A stretch of 41,787 bases of DNA from Nitrospirales bacterium (GTDB taxonomy: Bacteria; Nitrospirota; Nitrospiria; Nitrospirales; UBA8639): contig JAJDBP010000013.1 of NCBI GenBank assembly GCA_029261295.1, positions 1 through 41,787 on the forward strand, in the 5' to 3' direction. A program made the position numbers and the translations under genes. Shown one piece after another: positions 34,653 through 41,787 of the stretch (positions within the stretch are counted from its first letter, which is position 1; every line of letters starts with the position of its first letter). The notes beneath the pieces are model-generated. The model was given only the letters and a program-made list of their open reading frames with translations. It had not been told where the DNA came from and did not search any database.

Positions 34653-35049
34653 CGCTGACAAGATTTGTCGCGTATAGCGGGATGTCGCTCAACAAGCGCA
34701 TGCAGTCTGGCAAACCACTCGCGACGCGTGCGGTCTGCCACTGATGCATGGCGTGATGCAGCAAGACGGAACACCGAAAACACGACTACCAGAAATGATG
34801 TGTTCAAACGCTGCGAGTTCTGATAGCCGTGTATCGTCAACCAAGCCGTAAATCGCCCTCGTACTTCATGAGGGTATGATTACCCTAAGCAAAGTGGGGC
34901 TCCATCTAAGCACGGAGCCAGCAACCTCATCCCTGACAAATCAGTGGATGATCTCCAGGCGAATGCTCTGTTCAGGGCGCAATTTTCGTGAAGTTGCCAA
35001 GACCTCTCGGAACTCCAAATTTGAATCTTCGATGAAAGGAATGGTCGGT
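34653..35049. other. intergenic stretch holding a palindromic element
   Basis: About 400 bases between the orphan gene and the HesB-like gene. Besides the palindrome at 34697-34753 I see no supported gene. Open frames at 34514-34764 overlap it on both strands and show no domain. Confidence 0.4.
34697..34753. repeat. imperfect 57-bp palindromic element
   Basis: CGCATGCAGTCTGGCA at 34697-34712 pairs imperfectly with TGCCACTGATGCATGGCG at 34736-34753. The loop is itself GC-rich and near-palindromic (CACTCGCGACGCGTG). The preceding bases GCTCAAC fit the RYYYAAC core seen at one end of integron attC sites, but I find no matching GTTRRRY partner. Confidence 0.5.
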
Positions 35050-35361
35050 ATGATTTTTCTGACGGAACAGGCAGTGACGAAGCTCAAGGTGTTAATCCTC
35101 GAACACCCGGAAGACCCCTATGTCCGATTGAAAATGCGGGACCTCGACGAGGACCGATTGTCGTACAACATTACCCTTGAAGATAAGATTCAGCCCGATG
35201 ACGAGGTGCAGGAGGTGCAAGGATTGACCGTGGGAGTGGAAGGGCAAAGTGCCTCACGCATGCAAGGCATTACTCTGGATTACCAAGAGCCAGACGGATT
35301 TAAATTTATTCATCCTAAGGAAGAAGAAGAACCGAAGTTAGATGTGTTCAATTTGAATTGA
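35050..35361 (+). CDS. HesB/IscA-fold protein lacking all cysteines
   Basis: 103 residues that align with the A-type Fe-S carrier fold: it starts MIFLTEQAVTKLKVLI, has VRLKMRDLDEDRLSYN in the place of LRL.V..GGCSG..Y, then GLTVGVEGQSASRMQGITLDY and GFKFIHP. The three Cys that bind the cluster in IscA/ErpA (GCSG and the C-terminal CGCG) are absent, and the chain has no Cys at all. It is therefore unlikely to carry Fe-S. The C-terminus is acidic. ATG 35050 is preceded by AAAGGA; a longer frame upstream lacks domain similarity. No isc or suf genes are nearby. Confidence 0.75.
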   Translation: MIFLTEQAVTKLKVLILEHPEDPYVRLKMRDLDEDRLSYNITLEDKIQPDDEVQEVQGLTVGVEGQSASRMQGITLDYQEPDGFKFIHPKEEEEPKLDVFNLN

Positions 35362-35798
35362 CCAAACCTCATGTAGGACAGAGGCTCAAAGAAATCTCTG
35401 GCCAGAAGGCACAAGCCGTCCGTCCGCGCCTAACCATGCTCTTGTCTAGAAAAGGCAGCCAGAGCATGGCCATCGCAGAGGCCTATCGAACCCATGGATT
35501 CGCCACGCTGCCAGCGATCCCAACCGCTCGTTGTTCAGCGCTCAAGTAGAGGCGGGTTCGGTGTTTCATCGTCACACTCCATCTCTAGAAGGTAAGATGA
35601 AGTGTTGCGTTAATCAATTGAACTCACAGCCAAAAGCGGACACGAGTGTGCGTGAGCTGGTTTTAGGCATTGCTTAATGCGGGGATTCGGGGGTTAGAGA
35701 AGAAGGGGCTTCTGCCGAAGGGGAAAGGGTGAGGCTGAAACTGTTTGGGTAGTCTAAAGAGATGGGAGCCAAAGAACTACCGTACTTTCTAAACGAGA
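35362..35798. other. gene-free stretch with one copy of repeat D
   Basis: About 437 bases. It contains a 25-base sequence (35618-35642) whose exact reverse complement occurs at 41277-41301. A 63-codon frame at 35358-35549 starting on TTG has no recognisable content and is not called. Confidence 0.45.
35618..35642 (-). repeat. 25-bp repeat D, copy 1
   Basis: Exact reverse complement of 41277-41301, 25 of 25 bases. It contains CTCACAGCCAAAAGCGG. Both copies lie in gene-free DNA. Confidence 0.8.
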
Positions 35799-36779
35799 TT
35801 ATTCTTCTCTGAGGTCGCGGTTGGCTTCAATCTTGTCCAATGAACTTTTCGATACTTCATACATATCTGCTTTGAGAGGGATGCCTTCAGGAACAGCAAA
35901 CTGTAGGTCTTCCGCGCTGACGGTAGGTAAAGAAATGTCGGAAAAATGATCAGTCGTGATCAACTGGCTTCGTTGATTCTGCATAGCCTTTTTAGCCATT
36001 TCTGCCATCCGCATTGTCGACTCAATCCTCTCTCTGGTGGGTTCCACTCCCCTAGATTGGAGTACTTCAATGGCTTCTTCCTCGGTAAGCTCCAAGTCCC
36101 TTTCTTGGCCATTAGGATTGTGGGTGTGGAAGGTGTATTGCCGAATGTAAAAATTATGAACAGAAATCCAGTATGTGAACACTGCATTTTTATCACGTCC
36201 CTCCAACACGTAACACTGCTCTCCCGCGATCTCTTCCCGACCCTTCACGACCGGATCGTTCAGTTTTGAGAGTCGCAGATCTTTTTCTGGGAAGAACGCA
36301 AAAAACAACTCGGGTATGGTAGTGGTCGATCCCGTTGAAACCCCTGCCTGTGAATATAAGTTCACATCATCCTTAGGGATTTTCATATACCCTTTTGTTA
36401 TTTGACTATACACATATGCTTGGGAGCCTGCATTCCATGCCGCCCCCTGCAGGGCAGTTTTAAAAGGTGGAAAGTCATCTTCCCACGTGATGAGGTATCC
36501 ATTTGGTTTTTTCAACAAAATGGTAAAACGATGAGTTCGGTTGGAGACTTTCCCGCCCTGATTGAATTGGGTGAGTTCTGTGTCGGTATGCCCGCTAACT
36601 CGATATGTTTCTAATGACCGATAGGTGTTGATGACTTGCTTAATCAGGATTTCTGGAGTCGGTTCCTCCGCCCATGCAATAGGGAGACAAATAGCGTGAA
36701 GGAAGACGAGAGTAATTCCAATATTCCCCAACGGTAGGAATCTTACTCCCCACTTTTGATCAGCCAGAAATCGTATCAT
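35799..36779 (-). CDS. periplasmic DUF2092/LolA-like protein
   Basis: 326 residues with a basic/hydrophobic N-terminal signal ending near AWA-EEP (residue about 37). The mature part reads as alternating beta strands with a lipoprotein-carrier (LolA/RseB-like) character: TYRSLETYRVSGHTDTEL, FTILLKKPNGYLITWED, and later EEIAGEQCYVLEGRDKNAVFTYWISVHNFYIRQY. That last stretch is typical of DUF2092. A Glu-rich helix (EEEAIEVLQSRG) is inserted before the C-terminal part. It probably binds a lipid or hydrophobic ligand in the periplasm; the exact function is unknown. It stands alone, divergent from the leucine dehydrogenase gene. Confidence 0.8.
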   Translation of the reverse strand: MIRFLADQKWGVRFLPLGNIGITLVFLHAICLPIAWAEEPTPEILIKQVINTYRSLETYRVSGHTDTELTQFNQGGKVSNRTHRFTILLKKPNGYLITWEDDFPPFKTALQGAAWNAGSQAYVYSQITKGYMKIPKDDVNLYSQAGVSTGSTTTIPELFFAFFPEKDLRLSKLNDPVVKGREEIAGEQCYVLEGRDKNAVFTYWISVHNFYIRQYTFHTHNPNGQERDLELTEEEAIEVLQSRGVEPTRERIESTMRMAEMAKKAMQNQRSQLITTDHFSDISLPTVSAEDLQFAVPEGIPLKADMYEVSKSSLDKIEANRDLREE

Positions 36780-37530
36780 AGTCCTCCACTTTAAGGAGAA
36801 GAGCCGGTTCGATGGAAGCGAACACCTCTTCCCCGTCGTTCCGGATGCCCCCTTACCTATACCTGGAAAAAATTAGATAGGGGTCGAAGTAGGTGTTTAT
36901 GTACTAGGTCGGCCTAGTGGCGGAAAAACTCAAATTTAAGAGAGGCTATTGATCTACTCGAATGCTACACCTTGTGCTGAGGGGATCGAATCCAAACATC
37001 ATCCAGCCTCCCCGGCATTCAGAGCCCGGGCAGTCCAAACAGGTTCAAACCCGGCTATTCTTGGCCTAGTGATAGGGGCAGGCCTGCGCAAATGCTTTAA
37101 TGCTTTGATTCAACTTGGGCATGTCCCCTTTGCGCCTTCCCACACCGGCATCTTTTCAATAGACCGACTGAAGGTGGACGCATCCCGATGAAAAGAGGCG
37201 GCTGGCATTCAAGGTCTTTCATCGACTTGTCCTCTCCATGTCTCCCCCAAAAGGGTTCCTGCTACCCATTTCGATGAATGCAATAACATAGGCTTTCCCA
37301 CCTCACTGATTCCGTGTCAGTTGCCCTGGCTAATTTCTCTGAAAACACTGCATTAATTTGGCGCTTCTCTTCGGAGATTTTCCTTTATTCCAATTCCCAA
37401 AAATTAGTCTGGTGATAAGGCAGCATCCGCTTTAGACTGAAAGGAGTCAAATGAGAACTATTTGATGAATCGGGTAGCCGGTCAACTTTTGAGTGAGTGA
37501 AAGAATGATTCCGATAGCCACGACACCATC
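36780..37530. other. gene-free stretch holding repeat C copy 1
   Basis: About 750 bases between divergent genes, containing the roughly 210-base repeat at 37079-37288. No other supported feature. Confidence 0.5.
37079..37288 (+). repeat. dispersed repeat C, copy 1
   Basis: Aligns over about 210 bases with 41317-41527 in the same orientation. Shared words include AGGCCTGCG, TTGGGCATGTCCCCTTT, AATAGACCGACTGAAG, TGGACGCATCCC and TTTCATCG. The right ends match less well. It has no evident coding frame. It lies about 240 bases upstream of the leucine dehydrogenase start. Confidence 0.85.
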
Positions 37531-38571
37531 ATGCTCCAGGTAAAACCCCTCAAGATCAAAGGATTTGAAATCGTGGTGGTAGGAAGAGACACCTCCTCCA
37601 ATTTGCATGCAATCATTGCGGTACATTCCACTAAGTTAGGGCCCTCCTTGGGAGGCATTCGGATGTGGCCGTACTCCAGTGAGAAGGAAGCCTTACAGGA
37701 TGTACTACGATTAGCGGCGGCCATGACCAAAAAGGCTGCGATCTCGGGGTTACAGATGGGTGGCGGGAAAGCCGTGATCATTGGGGATCCCGGAACAGAT
37801 AAAACCCGATTGTTGCTTCGCTCCATGGGTGCATTCATCGACTCCCTTCAAGGGAAATATATCGCAGCCAAAGATTCAGGGATCCTACCGGAAGATTTAG
37901 ATATCGTGGCAGAACAAACCCGCCACGTGACGGGTACGACAGGTAAGCATGGGGGAAGCGGGGATCCGTCCTTGGCAACAGCCAAAGGAATTCTCGCGGG
38001 GATGCAAGCGGCCTGCAAATTCGTGTTGGGGACCAAAGATCTCAAAGGTCGGGTCGTGGCTATCCAAGGCGTTGGGCAAGTGGGATGGAATTTGGGAAAT
38101 CTTCTGACTCAACAGGGAGCCAAGCTCTTCGTGGCTGACCTCCAACCCTTACGAGTAAAACACGTACAGCGATCTTGGAAGGCTACCGGTGTGCCATTGT
38201 CCAAGATCCATCAGATTCAGGCAGACATTTTTGCACCTTGTGCCCTTGGAGGAATATTGAATGCGAAGACCATCCCGCAACTTGGAGCTAAAATCGTGGT
38301 TGGCGGTGCTAACAACCAATTTTTGAATGAGGAGCAAGATCCCTATCGCCTCATGAAGAGAAATATCCTCCATGTGCCGGATTACATCGTAAATGCAGGT
38401 GGATTGATCCATCTCTATGTGAAAGAAATTTTAGAGCAACGGCGATTAGCCCCATGGATTTTGAATATTGGAAAAACCGTTGAGCAGGTGTTGTCAGCAT
38501 CTTCCCAGAAACAGCTCCCGCCTTTGATCATGGCTAATCAAATCGCCGTGCAAAAATTAGAGCGTTCATAA
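37531..38571 (+). CDS. leucine dehydrogenase (Glu/Leu/Phe/Val dehydrogenase family)
   Basis: 346 residues, NAD-dependent oxidative deamination of branched-chain amino acids. The catalytic core LGPSLGGIRMWPY is followed by MTKKAAISGLQMGGGKAVI, with Lys68 and Lys80 at the same positions as in characterised leucine dehydrogenases. The nucleotide loop VAIQGVGQVGWNL starts about residue 172. PDYIVNAGGLIHLY is a typical C-terminal family segment. The size is close to family normal. ATG 37531 fits the family alignment, though no strong ribosome site precedes it. Phenylalanine or valine preference cannot be excluded. It stands alone. Confidence 0.92.
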   Translation: MLQVKPLKIKGFEIVVVGRDTSSNLHAIIAVHSTKLGPSLGGIRMWPYSSEKEALQDVLRLAAAMTKKAAISGLQMGGGKAVIIGDPGTDKTRLLLRSMGAFIDSLQGKYIAAKDSGILPEDLDIVAEQTRHVTGTTGKHGGSGDPSLATAKGILAGMQAACKFVLGTKDLKGRVVAIQGVGQVGWNLGNLLTQQGAKLFVADLQPLRVKHVQRSWKATGVPLSKIHQIQADIFAPCALGGILNAKTIPQLGAKIVVGGANNQFLNEEQDPYRLMKRNILHVPDYIVNAGGLIHLYVKEILEQRRLAPWILNIGKTVEQVLSASSQKQLPPLIMANQIAVQKLERS

Positions 38572-38702
38572 AAGAACCTCCGTCATCTCTAAAAGCACTT
38601 CCCCTCACCGTTACAGCCATTCAAAAGATCTGAAGGGTACTAGTAGGTTAAGAAGAGTACGGAGAATGATAGCGTGGAATACGTGAATGCCTGTTCCCGA
38701 CC

Positions 38703-38841
38703 CAGGCTGTGTGAAAACTCGGAATTTTCTAGATTCAGGGGGTGCTTCACCCCTTGCTCATACAGAGATCGTCGTATACAAGCGATCCTCGAAGGCTAAA
38801 TTTTTAGATTCAAATTTTATGCGGAGTTTTCACACAGCCTG
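38703..38841. mobile_element. 139-bp MITE-like element
   Basis: The ends are exact 18-base inverted repeats: CAGGCTGTGTGAAAACTC at 38703-38720 and its reverse complement at 38824-38841. GACC directly precedes the left end (38699-38702) and directly follows the right end (38842-38845), a 4-base target duplication. The interior is too short for a transposase and contains the small hairpin GGGGTGCTTCACCCC. This is the shape of a non-autonomous element mobilised by a transposase in trans. The family is not assigned. Confidence 0.85.
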
Positions 38842-38885
38842 GACCCAAAGCGGTCGTTTTGTTGGGTCGATTGGAATCTGCGATA

Positions 38886-39487
38886 ATGACGATTAATCGC
38901 ATCGACCAACTGTTCATGCAGGTGAAAAAAGGCAATATATTTAGCACAGTATTTGTGTCAGGTTACGGTAATTCGCCCAATGGGCATTGGCAGGAAATTT
39001 GGCACAAGGAAACAATGAACAGCTACTGGGTCGAGCAGAATGATTGGACCAAACCCAATTGTGTAAAATGGGTGGAAGCTTTAAACGAAGTCATTCAATC
39101 GATTGAGGGACCAATTTTATTGGTCACGCATAGCCTCGGGGGCAATACTGTAGTCGAGTGGAATCGAACACATTCTGGAAATGTTTTAGGCGCGTTTCTC
39201 GTGGCTTTTCCAGATGTGCAAGCGGTGGGTTTTCCTGAAGCAATATCAGGGTCCGAATCGCCCCTCTCGCGAAGCTACCATTTCCTTGTTTAACCTTGGC
39301 AAGCTTGAACGACCCTTATGCCTCGATCGATAGGACAAGATACTTTGCCGATAGGTGGGGGAGTAACCTCATTACCCTGGGTAGTCACGGACACATTAAT
39401 GTCGAATCGAATCTCGGTGCTTGGCCTGAGGGTAAACGACTGCTAACCAAATTTAAAGTTTCTTTAGGTGTCGAACCCCAGACATAG
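38886..39487 (+). pseudogene. frameshifted RBBP9/YdeN-type serine hydrolase
   Basis: The first frame (38886-39293) begins MTINRIDQLF and shows the hydrolase signature: VSGYGNSPNGHWQ, VEQNDWTKPNC and THSLGGN with the nucleophile Ser, then AFLVAFPDVQ. The expected continuation, PLAKLPFPCLTLASLNDPYAS...GSHGHINVES with the catalytic Asp and His, lies in another frame and ends at 39487. The switch falls between about 39250 and 39265, so one base is missing or extra. Family members are about 180-200 residues, matching the joined length. It starts 45 bases after the MITE. It could be a true pseudogene or a sequencing error. Confidence 0.8.
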
Positions 39488-39532
39488 TCTGACTCAATAG
39501 GTTCCAGGAAGACATCTTAATGATGTGACACC

Positions 39533-40924
39533 TTACATTTTTTCCTCAACATCGAAATATTCCTCGTCCAGATCCTTTTGCGCGATGCCACTCGTCATGG
39601 CGGCCTTGGCGACAGCCTTGGTAACAGCCCGATGAACCATGGGGTCCAGAGGACTCGGAACAATTTCACCTTGAGGCGTGGCATCGACGATAGCCTGAAC
39701 GGCGGCGAGTAGCATGGGATCGTTGATCCCCGTTGCTCGGGTTTCCAATGCCCCTTTGAAAATGCCGGGATAGGCCAGCAAGTTGTTGACGTACCGACCA
39801 TCAGAGTAGAAGGCGGCTCCCGCGTTCAACGCTTGCTCCTCGGTGATTTCTGGAACGGGGTTGGTCAACGCCAGGATAATTTGTTGCGGTCTTACCATGG
39901 ACGGGTCAATTAAGCGTTCAACTCCAGTGGTTGAAATCACGACGTCGCAACGCTCCATGATTTCTTCTAAGGTGGCACTGTTCTGACGAAATTCTTCGAG
40001 CCGATTAACAGCAGCGGGATTCTTGTCACAGCACCAAACATTCCGTTTCGTATAGGCCATGATCAACCGGGCAATGGCACTTCCGGCGGCACCAAGTCCA
40101 ACCTGACCTATTTGGACATTCGCCAAATCGCCTTTGACCATTCGGCAGGCATTGATGACCGCAGCTAAACAAACAACGGCGGTTCCATCTTGGTCATCAT
40201 GCATGACGGGAATATTCAAGCGTTTCACCAATGCAGCTTCAATTTCAAAACATTCAGGCGCCGAGATATCCTCCAAATGAATCGCTCCGAATCCTGCGGA
40301 GATTTGAATAGCCGTCTCAATAAACTCCTGCGGGTCTTTGGAGAGGATGGGAATCGGGATCATATTATAGCCGGTGAATTTACTAAATAGAGCGGCTTTA
40401 CCTTCCATTACAGGCATGGCTGCCACAGGACCGATGTCCCCCAACCCGAGGGTACGGGTTCCATTGGTCAAGAGGGCAACAGTCTGGTGAATCCAAGTGT
40501 AATTGTAGGCCTCATCGGGATCCTTCTGAATAAGCCGACACACATCCGCCACCCCTGGGGTGTACACCGCCCGCATATCGTTGACCGTCTCAATCTGGTG
40601 GTTTATTACCATCTTAATTTTTCCACCTTGATGCCGTTCAAGCACCTCATCGATAATTTGCTCAACTTTGGTCTGCGGTAAGGCTCGGATCGCTTTTATG
40701 ATCTGCGCAAAGTGTTCCCGGTCCTGAGCAATAATGGTCACATCTCGCCAGATGTAAAATTTCCCAAGCTTCCGCGTTGTGACATCACCTACACTTCCGC
40801 CTTCGCTAGCAATGGCTGTCATAAATTGCGCCAATACCCCAACGTGGTTCTCGCTCTTGTAGCGGACCATCCGGATGAATTCTGTTTTTCCCGTTCGAGA
40901 CAGGATGGGCTTATGATCTAACAT
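39533..40924 (-). CDS. malic enzyme with N-terminal ACT domain (copy 2)
   Basis: 463 residues. Same architecture as the enzyme at 10201-11619: ACT domain (about 8-85, [18 protein letters not shown]), then [34 protein letters not shown] and the dinucleotide loop [11 protein letters not shown]. Catalytic residues are conserved. ATG 40924 is chosen over an upstream TTG because GGAG lies about 10 bases before it. The divergence between copies is moderate and both look intact, so they may differ in cofactor or regulation. It is convergent with the broken hydrolase and lies left of a repeat-rich stretch. Confidence 0.93.
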   Translation of the reverse strand: MLDHKPILSRTGKTEFIRMVRYKSENHVGVLAQFMTAIASEGGSVGDVTTRKLGKFYIWRDVTIIAQDREHFAQIIKAIRALPQTKVEQIIDEVLERHQGGKIKMVINHQIETVNDMRAVYTPGVADVCRLIQKDPDEAYNYTWIHQTVALLTNGTRTLGLGDIGPVAAMPVMEGKAALFSKFTGYNMIPIPILSKDPQEFIETAIQISAGFGAIHLEDISAPECFEIEAALVKRLNIPVMHDDQDGTAVVCLAAVINACRMVKGDLANVQIGQVGLGAAGSAIARLIMAYTKRNVWCCDKNPAAVNRLEEFRQNSATLEEIMERCDVVISTTGVERLIDPSMVRPQQIILALTNPVPEITEEQALNAGAAFYSDGRYVNNLLAYPGIFKGALETRATGINDPMLLAAVQAIVDATPQGEIVPSPLDPMVHRAVTKAVAKAAMTSGIAQKDLDEEYFDVEEKM

Positions 40925-41276
40925 GGTCTTTTGTCTCCATTGATTGTCAGGGCACAAGCCGTCTGTTGCATTCTCTCATGACACCGGAAAGATTAACAGG
41001 CAAGCAGATTTTAGGGTGATAATAACGTGGATGGGGGTACATGGTGAAGGGTATGGCTACGATTGACCCTTTGAAAGAGCGTCCTGACAACAGTTGTGAT
41101 AATTTTGGAACAAGATAGGGATGTAAATCCCTACGATCATAACGAGGTAGGCACTATTCTTTATGATAGAAATTTAACCTATAAAAAACAAGGGGTAAAA
41201 TAGTGCTTAGGGGGGCATAGACAGACATGATCCGCGAACTCTCGTAATTGCTGGGAGCGATAATCGTCACGGGGAA

Positions 41277-41301
41277 TGTCCGCTTTTGGCTGTGAGTTCA
41301 A
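41277..41301 (+). repeat. 25-bp repeat D, copy 2
   Basis: Exact reverse complement of 35618-35642. It ends 15 bases before repeat C copy 2, so the two may belong to one larger element. Confidence 0.8.
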
Positions 41302-41316
41302 CTGGTCGCGGCAACG

Positions 41317-41527
41317 CAGGCCTGCGGAAATGCTTTCATCTATTGATTCAGCTTGGGCATGTCCCCTTTACGACTTTACACACCAGACAGCAATCGTTCC
41401 AATAGACCGACTGAAGATGGACGCATCCCCATTCAAATAAGCGGCTTGCATTCAAGGCCTTTCATCGTCTTGCCTGTTCCATATATTCTCATGATAGGTT
41501 TCTGATACCTATTATGAGAGCCATTAC
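41317..41527 (+). repeat. dispersed repeat C, copy 2
   Basis: Aligns with 37079-37288 (see copy 1) in the same orientation; the matching core AATAGACCGACTGAAG occurs at 41401-41416. The copy is diverged, with scattered substitutions and small indels. It lies upstream of the minus-strand malic enzyme. Confidence 0.85.
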
Positions 41528-41573
41528 GTACCTTCTTGGGGGATTGGGGGCGGGCAGGTTATGAGTGTTAGCC

Positions 41574-41787
41574 TTACTGAATTTCCTCAGGGTTGCTATT
41601 TTCTTTGTCATCAGCGCCAGTTTTTGGCTCCCAAAATTCTTTTAGCGTATCCCAATTTTGTAAGAGACTTTGTTTTATATGCTCAGCTTCCATATCATTG
41701 GACGCATCCGCCATGGGACCAATTTTCAAAAACATACAATCGTCAAATTCACAGCCACCAATATCAAAAGGACCTCCACTGTACAAA
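41574..41787 (-). CDS. C-terminal fragment of hypothetical protein (5' end outside window)
   Basis: The frame is open to the right edge, so only the last 70 or so residues are seen. The segment GGPFDIGGCEFDDCMFLKIGPM with two Cys, followed by a polar acidic tail (GADDKENSNPEE), is not recognised. The fragment is too short to classify. The TTG at 41786 is probably internal, not a true start. Confidence 0.55.
   Translation of the reverse strand, partial: LYSGGPFDIGGCEFDDCMFLKIGPMADASNDMEAEHIKQSLLQNWDTLKEFWEPKTGADDKENSNPEEIQ

Larger units (their letters stand above)
40925..41573. other. gene-free, repeat-rich stretch
   Basis: About 650 bases between the malic enzyme start and the partial gene at the end. 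It holds repeat D copy 2 (41277-41301) and repeat C copy 2 (41317-41527) side by side. A short inverted repeat AGGGAT/ATCCCT occurs near 41116-41131. Confidence 0.55.

Noticed and set aside
34032-34661. 209-codon minus-strand frame over the orphan secreted protein
   Set aside because: The plus-strand frame has a convincing signal peptide and follows secB on the same strand; the minus frame has neither.
34688-34753. Integron attC site
   Set aside because: Only one core-like end (GCTCAAC) is present, the GTTRRRY partner is missing and there is no integrase nearby.
35358-35549. 63-codon frame overlapping the HesB-like stop
   Set aside because: TTG start overlapping the stop and no recognisable protein; chance is likely.

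Overview
The window is a 41.8 kb piece of bacterial chromosome carrying about 35 genes on both strands. Most sit singly or in short runs. SecB, a LolA-like periplasmic protein, an Omp85-type barrel, lipoproteins and a PEP-CTERM protein point to a Gram-negative (diderm) cell. Gene content (PPK2, ACT-domain malic enzymes, SulP permease, NnrS, PEP-CTERM protease) and the moderate base composition would suit a Nitrospira-like member of the Nitrospirota. That placement is inference; no rRNA or other phylogenetic marker settles it.

Left part (1-11.6 kb): the 3' end of a DUF1501 gene, exonuclease III, a long gene-free stretch with a decayed repeat, PPK2, a double-domain universal stress protein, a voltage-sensor-type K+ channel ending in a zinc ribbon, a POTRA-less Omp85 barrel, a DEAD-box RNA helicase and an ACT-domain malic enzyme. 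Middle (11.9-21.7 kb): an SLT-type lipoprotein, then metY and a fused metX-metW gene for methionine synthesis, a thiopurine methyltransferase-like gene, a divergent aldo/keto reductase and zinc alcohol dehydrogenase, a small cupin pair, a SulP anion permease and a SemiSWEET transporter. Then (22-29.7 kb): a PEP-CTERM metalloprotease, small zinc-binding proteins including an easily missed 55-residue one, a zinc-ribbon/SF2 helicase pair, NnrS and the ribosome GTPase RbgA. Right part (29.8-41.8 kb): a four-CBS protein, secreted proteins, a GDPD-like lipoprotein, a Yip1 protein, SecB, an orphan secreted protein followed by a palindromic element, a cysteine-free HesB-fold protein, a DUF2092-like protein, leucine dehydrogenase, a 139-bp MITE-like element next to a frameshifted hydrolase, a second ACT-domain malic enzyme and a partial gene.

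The clearest functional unit is methionine synthesis: MetX activity, MetW and O-acetylhomoserine sulfhydrylase are encoded in tandem by two genes. The two malic enzymes and leucine dehydrogenase feed central carbon and amino-acid metabolism. PPK2, the Usp protein, the CBS protein and NnrS suggest stress and energy management.

The least explained content is non-coding: two families of roughly 150-210 bp dispersed repeats, a 25-bp perfect inverted pair, a MITE with a 4-bp target duplication, and several perfect hairpins. The best candidate for an undescribed protein module is the zinc-ribbon plus SF2 helicase pair at 25.2-27.0 kb with its divergent Cys-rich small protein. I found no CRISPR array, tRNA, rRNA or complete transposase.
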